DNA of 64,000 nucleotides from Emiliania huxleyi CCMP1516 (Eukaryota; Haptophyta; Isochrysidales; Noelaerhabdaceae), in the NCBI RefSeq assembly GCF_000372725.1, contig NW_005196756.1:390719-454718 (forward strand), given 5' to 3'. Shown here one piece after another: positions 1 through 9,074 of this stretch. Each line of letters opens with the position of its first letter. Positions within the stretch are counted from its first letter, which is position 1. The notes under the pieces are model-generated. The model was not told the origin of the DNA and searched no databases. It saw nothing but the letters and a program-made list of their open reading frames with translations. A program made the position numbers and the translations under genes.

Positions 1-185
1 GTGACGACGCACGTGGGGGGTTTTGACTTTTGTTCGCACAGCCCGCGGAGAGCTACTCCAACTCTGTCAGGGTGGAAGGGATCCCGAGGGGAGATACGGC
101 CTCCGCGCGAGTCCACGGTGGGGCGCTACCTCGGCCATCTACGACCCTGAGCCAGCGGAGAAGGCCATTGACCTCGCCGGCCGCC

Positions 186-338
186 TCCTGCCCCCTCGCC
201 GCCTCCCCCGCCGCAGCCGCCTCCCCCGCCTCCCGCGCCGCAGCAGCCTCCTGCCCCCTCGCCGCCTCCCCCGCCTCCCGCGCCGCAGCAGCCTCCTGCC
301 CCCTCGCCGCCTCCCCCGCCTCCCGCGCCGCAGCAGCA
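186..338. repeat. 45-bp minisatellite upstream of ankyrin gene
   Basis: A 45-bp C-rich unit (starting CAGCAGCCTCCTGCCCCCTC) is repeated head to tail at about 241-285 and 286-330, with a degenerate partial unit before it. It lies just upstream of the first plausible ATG of the ankyrin gene. An open frame continues through it from position 23 without an ATG, so it is more likely 5' UTR or promoter DNA than coding sequence. Confidence 0.7.
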
Positions 339-430
339 AGCTGTCCTCTCCAATCTCGATGAAGGCGGCCAATTCGAGCGGCCTTGCGGAACATTGTAAC
401 CCGAGCTTCATTGGACCCGAACCCTGGACA

Positions 431-2479
431 ATGTCCACCGTTGCGGGCACGCCGCCTTCGCCGTTCGCGGAGGGCGGCGGCGACGTCCCTGCAAGCATTC
501 GGAAGGCCGCCACGGATGGCCAAGTGGGAGCGGTGCTGTCGTGGTTTGACGGCGGCGGGTGGGTGGACGTGACGTTCGAGCACACCTATGGTGACGGCTC
601 TCGTGAGAGCGGCGTGACGTTTCTGATGGTCGCGATGGCCAATGGCCACGCGGAGCTGGCCGAGGCACTTCTGCGGCGCGGCGCGGATGTCTCTTTGCAG
701 ACCAGCGATGGCAGCTGCTATGCGCTGGGTCTCGCCGCCGTGAACGGCCACAAGAAGCTGGTCGAGCTGTCATTGCGGCACGGCGCGGAGGTCGACCAGC
801 CAAACAGGGTTGGCAACACTGCGCTGATGCAGGCCGCCTACAAAGGCTACGAGCGGGTGGTCGACACGCTGATCCGGCACGGCACAGAGATCAACCTGCA
901 GGCCAACAACGGCGACACCGCTCTGATGTTCGCCGCCCTCGGCAACCATCCCGCCGTGGTGCTCCGCTTGTTGCGGGCGGGCGCAGACATGAAGCTGCGC
1001 ACGTTGGTCGGTGCGACAGCGCTGCAGATTGCCAAGGAGAAGGGCCACACCGAGTGCTACGAGGCCTTCAGGACGTATCTCGGGGAGGTGGCGGGCCGGC
1101 GCGAGGCGGCGTCGGCCGAGGCGGGCGGCGCAGGGGCGGGAGACGCACCCGCAGGCGCGGCGGCGGCGGGCGCCAGTGCTGCGGCCTCTGCTTTGAGCGG
1201 CGAGGGCGGCGCAGAGACCGCGCCGGGCAGCGAGACGGTGCCAGAGGAGGTCGTGCTAGCGGCTCGGCGAGGCGAGGAGGCGGCGGTGCTGGAGTGGCTC
1301 GACGGCGGCGGGCGGGTCGACGCGACCTTTGAGTACACCTTTGAGAGCGGCTCTCGTGCGAGCGGCATGACGCTGCTGATGCTCGCAATGGCCTATGGCC
1401 ACGAGGGGCTGGCCGAGGCGCTTCTCCAGCGCGGCGCGGATGTCTCGTTGCCGACCAGCAACGGCAGTACCGTGTTGGGTCTTGCCGCCACGAACGGCTA
1501 CGAGAAGCTGGTCGAGCTGGCACTGCGGCACGGCGCAGAGATCAATCAGCGAAACAAGGTTGGCAGCACAGCGCTGATCGAGGCCGCCGATGGAGGCCAC
1601 GAGCGGGTTGTAGACATGCTGATCCGGTACGGCGCAGAGATCGACTTCCAGGACAATGACGGCGACACCGCCCTGATTCTCGCCGCCGTCAACGGCCATC
1701 CCGCCGTGATGCTTCGCTTGCTGCGGGCGGGCGCAGACATGACGCTGCGTTCTAGCGGCATGACGGCGCTGCAGTACGCCAAGGCGAAGGGCCACGCCGA
1801 GTGCGTGCGCGCCCTCGAGGAGCACGCGGCGGCCAAGGCGGCGGCCGAGAAGGCGGCGAAGGAGGCGGCGTGGGCTGCGGGGGCGGCGGAGAGGGCGGCG
1901 CGGAGGGCGGCGGAGGAGAAGGAGGCGGCGCGGCACGCTGACGAGCTACTGGCGGAGGTCGAAGCGGAGAAGCGCGCCAAGGGCAAGAAGGGCAAGAAGA
2001 AGAAAAAGGGCGGCGGGAGCGGCGCGGCTGGGCCGTCGCAGGAGTCCGAGGCGCCGGCGGAGGGTGATGAGGCGCCGTTGGAGGCGAACGCAGCCGAGGC
2101 TGCGAAGAAGGCCGAGGAGGAGAGAATGATCAGGCTTCTCGAGAAGTGTCACGAGGAGAGGATCCGGTTCGGCATCACGGCGGAGAGCCAGGCAGCGGCG
2201 TCGGCAGAGGTGGCCGAGGCGGTGCGCTTGGACGCGGAGGCGGACGAGGCGGAGGAGGAGGCGGAGGCGGACGAGGAGGCGGCGGCGGCGGCAGAGGCGG
2301 CTCGGGCGGCGGCGGCGCAGGCGCAGGCGGAGATCGTCGCAGCGCTGGAGAAGGCCAACGCGGCGCTCGCGGACGCGACGGCCGCTGCAGAGGCGAGCGC
2401 TGCTGTTGCGGCTGCTTCGAAGGCCAAGGCGACCGCTGCCAGGATGGCCGCGGATGCAGCCGAGCAGCAGCGCTCGTGA
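431..2479 (+). CDS. Ankyrin-repeat protein with Ala/Glu-rich coiled-coil tail
   Basis: Predicted protein of 682 aa; function unknown. Two ankyrin blocks can be read, at about residues 16-215 and 270-468, with the usual G-x-T-A-L-x-x-A-A and H-x-x-V-V-x-x-L-L-x-x-G-A patterns. They are separated by an Ala/Gly-rich linker. The second block looks like a duplicate of the first, since both open with an (A)VLxWLDGGG segment. Residues 470-682 are Ala/Glu/Lys-rich and should form a long coiled coil, with a basic run (KGKKGKKKKK) near 520. I chose the ATG at 431 because the open frame upstream has no ATG and runs into a minisatellite. The protein resembles the ankyrin part of the giant kinase gene at 56-62 kb: same consensus, and the same WAKxKGHAECVRA-type ending of a block. 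Known ankyrin arrays bind proteins; the partner is not inferable. No intron is needed. Confidence 0.85.
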   Translation: MSTVAGTPPSPFAEGGGDVPASIRKAATDGQVGAVLSWFDGGGWVDVTFEHTYGDGSRESGVTFLMVAMANGHAELAEALLRRGADVSLQTSDGSCYALGLAAVNGHKKLVELSLRHGAEVDQPNRVGNTALMQAAYKGYERVVDTLIRHGTEINLQANNGDTALMFAALGNHPAVVLRLLRAGADMKLRTLVGATALQIAKEKGHTECYEAFRTYLGEVAGRREAASAEAGGAGAGDAPAGAAAAGASAAASALSGEGGAETAPGSETVPEEVVLAARRGEEAAVLEWLDGGGRVDATFEYTFESGSRASGMTLLMLAMAYGHEGLAEALLQRGADVSLPTSNGSTVLGLAATNGYEKLVELALRHGAEINQRNKVGSTALIEAADGGHERVVDMLIRYGAEIDFQDNDGDTALILAAVNGHPAVMLRLLRAGADMTLRSSGMTALQYAKAKGHAECVRALEEHAAAKAAAEKAAKEAAWAAGAAERAARRAAEEKEAARHADELLAEVEAEKRAKGKKGKKKKKGGGSGAAGPSQESEAPAEGDEAPLEANAAEAAKKAEEERMIRLLEKCHEERIRFGITAESQAAASAEVAEAVRLDAEADEAEEEAEADEEAAAAAEAARAAAAQAQAEIVAALEKANAALADATAAAEASAAVAAASKAKATAARMAADAAEQQRS

Positions 2480-2629
2480 CGTGAGAGCTGCTCGGGTGGC
2501 TCTCGGGATAGTATCCCGTGGATCACGATCTGTCCGCCACGTGGCTAGACTGAGTGAGAGTTAAGGACAGACTGTACGTCGCACGTGAGAGCTGCTCGTA
2601 CAGCCACCATGACAGCCACTATTTCTTTA

Positions 2630-2765
2630 GCGCCGGGGTCGCAGCGAGAGAGGGCGCGCGCGAGGAGCTCCGTGGGGAGGTCGAGGAGAGGCGGGCGGGC
2701 GGCGGCGTGTTCGGCGAGGGAGCAGCGGCGGTGGTGGAGGCGGCGAGGCGCAGGCGGCGCGGCGG
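2630..2765 (-). pseudogene. F-box gene 5' fragment
   Basis: Read on the minus strand, the segment contains LLDLPTELLARALSRCDP preceded by a Pro/Ala/Ser-rich leader. It is the same N-terminus as the intact F-box/RCC1 gene at 54.1 kb (LLDLPRELLERVLSRCDS). No RCC1 repeats follow it, and the leader is broken into different frames. It looks like a truncated relic of that family, one of four F-box starts in the window. Confidence 0.65.
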
Positions 2766-2993
2766 CGAAGACACATTTTGGCCTCGAGAGAAGATCGCCG
2801 GAGTGTACATGAAGAATCAATTTTTTGGGCGGGCAATCGCACTTCGCAGGAAGAAGTAACTTCGCGCATCAAAGAATTCTTGGAGGTCCACCTTCAAGCC
2901 CTGATACATGAAAAACGCGTGCCGCGCCATGTGGCCCCACCTTTCCTCTCTCCTCCTCTCGAGGGGCCGTGCCGCTCCTCTCCACCAAGCACC

Positions 2994-3624
2994 ATGATAT
3001 ATGTTGCTCCTCGCCCCGTCATCGTCACCACGACGTGTCAGCTGCGGACGGGCGTCGCCCACGACCTCGTGCGCCCGCTCTCCAACGTCGCCGAGATCCC
3101 TGCCTCGCCTGCCAGGAGCAGCGTCGAGCTCCTCGCTGGGCAGGTGCACGGGTAGAGCTCTCCACCATCCTCTGCCGCGATCCCGGCTGCTGCGAGCACG
3201 GCGCCGCCCGGTGCGCGCGACATGACCCCTGCCGTTCCCGCGCGCGCAGGTCGCCGAGGAGGATGTGGAGTGCCAACGCGAAAGCACGACATATGAGCGC
3301 GCGCCCGCCCCCGCCATGCAACCCCGCCCCTTCCCGACGTCGATTTCGTCGCCGGCCGTGCGCGCGCCGCCGTTCACGCCGCCGCCGCCGTCGCCCCCAC
3401 TTCCGCCGCCCCCTTTTTGCGCCTCGCCGCCGCCGCCGTTCTCCTTCTCCACGCCGCGAGCGCGTCCTTCAGTCGCGCGCGCGCGCGGCTCGCCTGCGTC
3501 GCCGCCGCCCCCCTTCTCGCCGCCGCTCCCCTCACAGCCCCGTACAAGGGTGCCGCCGTCGGCGCCACAGCCCTCGCTTGCTCAAACGGTGACCCTTCCC
3601 TGCGTATTGCCCCTCCCTTCTTAG
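2994..3624 (+). CDS. Possible small two-exon gene, proline-rich (low confidence)
   Basis: Tentative model with exons 2994-3143 and 3250-3624. The first exon opens with ATG and codes for 50 residues (MIYVAPRPVIVTTTCQLRTG...). It ends in CAG at a GT donor, and a CAG acceptor at 3249 restores frame with phase 0. The second exon becomes a long Pro/Ser-rich run, which may be composition rather than protein. No domain is recognised. A hydrophobic stretch in another frame near 3417-3470 resembles a signal peptide but lacks an ATG. A C-run lies near 3642. The segment may equally be untranslated. Confidence 0.25.
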
Positions 3625-3965
3625 AACCAAATCCTTCCCCCCCCCCCCCCCTCCCCCCTCCCCGAATCACAGGTGCCATCGCCTCGTTAGTCGTTTCCGT
3701 CGGATGAATTATCACTAAGGGCACCCCTGAACCTTCGCGGCAGCCGCGGCAGCGCATTCTGCGCGATCGCTTCATTTGTGCGGCGGCGACAAATCCAATC
3801 CATGTACGCCGCCAGTTCCACGTAGACGCCCGGGGTGGGGGGCCTCCGCATCCCTTGCCCAAGGATACGAGACGCTAGGTCGGTCGGAATCCCCCAAAAC
3901 AATTAAATTCCCTCTCGAGCGGAGAGGTTTTGGGATTCGACTCCCGCGCAATCAAGTCATCAACG

Positions 3966-6900
3966 ATGGTGCCAACGGCCAAAAAAGCGCCGGTAGCAAG
4001 CACGATGGAGGTGCGTCTTTCCCATGCTCGCGCGCCCCCCGCGCGCGAACTATGCATGGGCCCGGCTCGCCCGCTTGGGGATCCACCCGGCACACCCCCG
4101 CCCCCCACCTGCCGGCTTACCTGCCGTCAGTTCGCGCGGGATCGCCCACAACTGTCAGCAACTGAAATCCAGTTGCTTCAGCTGTGACTTCAGCCTCGCC
4201 TCACAGCTCTCCCTTCGGTCGCACGCCTCCGGAGAGAGGTCGCACACGACGCTGGTGACCATTCCCGACGAGCCATGCGCAGGTCGCGACCCCTGAGGAC
4301 CTCCACACCTCCAAGGAGAAGCTCCGCGGCATCGGCGAGGCGACCGCTCTCTTTTCAGAACCTGCTAGGGCAGAGGCCCTGTCCACCCTGGCGTCCCTCG
4401 AGGGGTCGCCAGGGCCCGCCGCGGCCCTGGCGAGGCCCGTGGGCGGCCTGCTCCTCATCGACGCCTACGCCCTCGTCGGCCTGGCCGGCAAATATGCCAG
4501 CGGCGGGGGCGGCGCCGGCGATGCGGGTCTCATCTTTACCAGGTGGGTCGAGGCGATGGCCGGGCACGAGTCGCTCGCGCCGACGCGGGCGCTCCCGGCG
4601 CTGGCCACGCCGGAGACCAAGGCGAACTTCGTGAAGTACAAGCGCCGGATGACCGCGTACAAGGCGGACGTGGAGCGCGCGCTTAAGCGGCGCTCGACGG
4701 CCGTTTCTCGCCGGAAGGACCCGGCGGAGGCCGACCGCGAACTCGACCAACTCGTGCGGCAGGCGCACGTTCCTCTCCAGACCCTTTCGGACGCGGCCGA
4801 CACGGGCGGCGGCGGCGGCGACGGCGGCGGCGGCGCGTCCTCGCTCGATGCCGAGCTCGACGTGACGGCGCAGCTGCGCGCGTTTGCCGAGGGTTTGCAC
4901 CCGCGCCTCGGCGCCGACAGCGCCGTCCACCTCTTGGAGGGCTGCCGCGACGTCCTCGGCTTGATCGCCGCCGAGGTGCGCGGCGCGCCTCCGCCGCGTG
5001 GGCGCGGCACGTCGCAGCTCCGGCAGGTGTCGCTGCTCCTCAACTATGAGCGGCGGCGGCGGCAGCTGAGCGAGGCGCTCGCCGACGAGCGGCGTGTCGA
5101 GCTCGAGCTGGCGGCGCGCCGCCAGCAGGCCGCCGTCGACGCCGCGCTCGCCGACGAGCGGCGGCGCTCCGCTGCGGCGTACGCGAAGCTCGACGCAGCG
5201 CTGCAGGCGGAGCGGCAGGAGACTGGGCGGCTCTGCACGGAGGTGCGGCGGCTCAAGGCGGCGGCGCGCGAGGCCGAGACTGCGGCGGAGCTGCGGTGCC
5301 GCAGCCAGGAGAAGGAGGCCGCGGCGCACTTTGGCTCCATCGCCTCAGAGGCCGAGCGGCGCGCCAAGGTCGCCGAGGCGCAGCGGGACGACGCGTGTGA
5401 GGAGGCGGCGCAGCTGCACGGCCTCTTCGCGCAGCTAGAGGACCAGCTCGACGCGCTGCGCTCGATGCGCGTCTCGGGGCTGCTCGAGCAGCTGCAGGCG
5501 AGCACGCGGCGCATCACCGAGCTCAGTGCGCGGCGCAAGGTGACGCAGCGCAAGCTCTCCGACGTGAACCTCGTCGAGCGCAACCTGGCGGTGTCGCAGC
5601 GGCTGCTCTCGGAGGAGCGGGCGGCCCGCGCGAGCTTGTGGCGCGGAGACGCGACGGCAGAGAAGCTGGAGGCGGTGGAGGCGCAGTGCGCCAAGCTGCA
5701 GGCCGAGCTTGAGGCGGCGCAGGCCGAGGCCGCTAAGTTCAAGGCCATCGCCGAGCCCACCAAGGCGCGCTTCAAGCTGGGCAACCACTTCAACGCCGAG
5801 ACGGAGCTCGCGTGCATCTCGGTGATGCACCTCGGCATCGCGCGGCAGAAGATCCCGAAGCTGTTCCCGATCTTCGCGCGGCTCTTGGGGGTCAAGCTGC
5901 CGTACCGCGAGATCAAGGTCCCCGGCCCGATCGTGGACGGCAAGCGCACCTCCGTCGTCAAGCGGCTGCCAGAGACGCCGCAGGCGACGCACTGCAAGGA
6001 GCTGGCGGGCGTCTCCTACGAGCTCAACAAGCTCCAGATCGGCCAGTGGCTGCTGGAGTTCATGAACTCGGATGAGTCCTCGTGCTGCTACATCGCCGAC
6101 GGCGCCGAGGCGCAGCAGATGGAGCGCATCGGCACCGTCCTCTCGCGGCGCGTCAACGGCAAACTCGAGCTGCGCGCCCTCGATTTGTCGACGGCCTCGA
6201 GCAAGACCGCCGAGGCGCAGGCGTCGGCGTACCACGAGTCGATCGAGGAGGTCATCAAGCTCATGGAGGAGGCCGGCCTCGCGGATGCGCGCGCGGCGGA
6301 GCTGCTGCGCCGCTTCCTCCCCACGTGCGCGTGCAACGACCGGGCGTCTACGGCGCGGCTCGCTGCGCGGCTGGTCCTCGGGCTGGGCGAGGGCGACGAC
6401 GACCCGACCTGTGCGGAGCACGCGCTCGTCAACATCCTCGAGGAGGGGCGCAAGGCGATGGACGCCATCCTGCGCGAGCTGATGAACTTCACCGACGAGC
6501 AGGCCGCGGCGCACGCCGACAAGATCAAGGCGATGCGGACCTGCGTCGGCTGGTTCAGCTCGCCTGTCTGCGCGCTCATCTACCAGGCACCGTCAGCCCC
6601 GACCCCGCACCGCAGATCACTCCCACTCGCGCGCCAATCCCGCACCCCCCCGCGCCGCACGCGTAGGTGAGCAAGTACGTCGCGCTCTGCTCGACCAAGG
6701 GCTACGCCATCGGCCGCAAGTTGCAGGAGTGGATGGAGGCGCGGCTGGCAGACCTCGAGGAGCAGCTCGAGCATCTCGTGGGGCACGTGGAGGACGTGCT
6801 CGCGATCTGCGGCTCGCGCGCGTACGTCTTCTACCTCGACGCGGCGCCGACGGAGCGGCTGCTCACTGAGCACGACATCTCCATGCTGACCTACCTCGAC

Positions 6901-8130
6901 GAGGATGAGATGCTCAAGGCTGCCGGCGGCGGCAAGCTGCGCAAGTCTATCCTCACCGGCGCGCGCTCGCCGCCCTGCATGGCGGGGGTGCGCGCCATGG
7001 CGCTGATCTGCGACGCGGTGTTTTGGCCGCTGATCCGCGCGGTCAAGCCAGCCGCGGACAAGCACGTCCTCGACGTGCTCCCGCGCGTGTGGCCGGCGGC
7101 GCACGCGTTTTTTGAGGCGGCCGCCGCGTCGCCCGCGGGCATCGTCGACGGCTCGCTCAAGCTGCAGCTCGGCGACGTTTCGGCGGCCGCCACCGCCGCT
7201 ACCGCGCCAACTCCAACGCAGGCGCGCCGCGCCGAGCGCCATCGCCTCGATATGGTGCGCATTCGCGCCGCAGCGGCCGACGACCCGATGGTGACGCGCT
7301 TGCTGACGGCGGCATTCGGCGCGATGTCCCGGGCGGTCTGCAACCACGCTGCGGAGTGGATGCCGGCGGGCCTCGTCGCCACGAACGGCTCGATCACCAA
7401 GACCGGCAAGCTGTGCTCGGCGAACATCACCCCGGCGCTGCGCGCAAAGTACGACGCGCTGCAGGCGACGAGCACGCCGGTTGAGCGGCTGCACGCCGTC
7501 GGCCGCGTCAGCGACGACCGGCACAAGCGGCAGCGCAATGAGTCGCGCGCCGGCGACTCGCTCGGGCGTTATAACAACCAAGCCGGCTGGCTGACGGGCG
7601 AGATCGATGAGCGCGGCGGGCTCAAGGTCGCCGAGACCATGCTTGCGGCGTGCCGAAAGGCGGCGGGGCGGGCGAGACGCGTTACGCTCAAGGCGCAGCT
7701 GGTCGCGGCGGGCCGCGCAAAGCGCGCCGAGCGCGACGAGAAGCTGGGCAGCAAGAAGGCGCGCAAGGCGGCCAAGGCGGCCGAGAACGCGCGCATCGCG
7801 CAGCTGCCGCTCGTGCGGCGCTACTCAGAGCTGAAGAAGCTGGCGATCGCCGGCTTGCAGGCGCTTCTCGGACGCTGCTGAGCGGTATACTAGTGCCCCA
7901 CTACTCACGGCTCTCGTTTGTTGTAGGACCAGCTCAAGGCCTTCAAGCTGGCGGGGAAGACGGGCTTCACCGTCACGCAGGCAAACCGCGCGGACTATTG
8001 CACGCAGCTGCAGAACCTCCTCTTCGCCGCGCATGGCGTCGAGGCGAACGACCTCGAGGACGGCGACTCGGGGTGCGACGGCGACGGCGTGGTGCGGAAG
8101 GTGCGGCAGCGGCGGGTGGCGGGCGAAGAG

Positions 8131-8162
<32 letters not shown>

Positions 8163-8556
8163 GAAGAAGAAGAAGAGGAAGAGGGTCGATCTGCGTGAGC
8201 TCAACGGCTGGCAGTGGGAGGCGAGTGAGAAGTTTGACATCGAGCGCATTCTCGACAGCAAGGTGGAGACGGTCGGCAAGGTGCTTGCGCCCTCACACTC
8301 GCACCTGCCCTTGCTTATTGCCACTCCATCGCTCACGTGCCCGACCACCTCTCTTCTCGCCTCACAGGGCAAGAAGCGGGTCGAGATGACGTACTACTTG
8401 ATCCTCTGGAAGGGGTACCCGCCCGACGTCTCGACGTGGGAGCCAGAGTCACAGATCCATGACGACTTGATCGACGCGTACGAGGCGGAGCTCGATGCGG
8501 CGTCTGAGCTGGAGGCGGAGGAGGCGGAGGAGGGCGAGGAGGGCGAGGAGGAGTGA
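3966..8556 (+). CDS. hAT-like transposase-derived protein with C-terminal chromodomain (5 exons)
   Basis: Model join(3966..4010, 4283..6586, 6667..7860, 7927..8280, 8368..8556), 1361 aa; all phases agree. Introns 1 and 4 are GT-AG; introns 2 (80 nt) and 3 (66 nt) are GC-AG. Residues about 220-460 form an Arg/Glu/Ala-rich coiled coil. The central part has a spaced set resembling hAT-type RNase-H fold transposases: Asp621 (CYIADGAEA), Asp701 (CNDRAST), a C-x2-H pair at 725-728 (CAEHALVNI) and Glu1056 in TSTPVERLHAVG, which is close to the hAT C-terminal ER-F-S-x-x-G box. A lysine/arginine run precedes a clear chromodomain at about 1282-1340 (FDIERILDSK ... YYLILWKGY ... TWEPE), split by intron 4. 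Chromodomains bind methylated histone tails. It may be an autonomous transposase or a domesticated host gene; no terminal inverted repeats were found. Chromodomain call strong, hAT call moderate. Confidence 0.75.
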
Positions 8557-9074
8557 CTAGCGCGCGTCCTCCGCCCCCGTGCGCGTGTGTTGAGGTGGTG
8601 CGAGAGCCATTTGCGTGCGTGAGCGGTGCGGCCGGGTGTGTGAATGTGAACCGTGGGCCACTTGTGTTGAGGGATGGCAACCCATGTGGGTGCCTATGTG
8701 TTTCTTTCGAGCTAACGCACCTTGTTTTGCAGTTTCTATGCCGTGCTATTCACTTCCAAAAATCGACCCCCGGGACCCCGACCGACCTACGAGACCGACT
8801 AATTTCGGGGCGAGATCGGACGAAGAGAGCCGACTGCCGGAATTGCAATCACCCAGAATCGTCGAAGCGGGGCCTAACGTTAGCTACTGTTGAGACGACA
8901 GTGACACACGCGACACGGCCCCCGCCGGTCCGCGAGACTCTCCGACCCCCCGCGCGACGGTATCCCCACTTTCGAGACAGCAGACGCACATACTGGCAAC
9001 AGCTCACGTCGCGGCGGGGAGTCGTGCTCCTACTGGCCTCCGCCGGTTGTTTGACGGTTCCCGTCCGGAAAGGG
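8557..9074. other. Intergenic interval between convergent genes
   Basis: This stretch separates the stop of the chromodomain gene from the stop of the minus-strand RGG gene. It is less GC-rich than its neighbours. It holds no convincing coding potential, repeat or RNA gene that I can see, and probably contains both 3' UTRs. Confidence 0.5.

Noticed and set aside
2817-3452. 211-codon minus-strand Gly-rich frame
   Set aside because: No ATG-supported domain; its composition is antisense to a Pro-rich stretch, and the plus strand has better splice signals.
3966-8556. Chromovirus-type retroelement, suggested by the chromodomain
   Set aside because: No reverse transcriptase, RNase H, protease or zinc knuckle is present and no long terminal repeats flank the gene.
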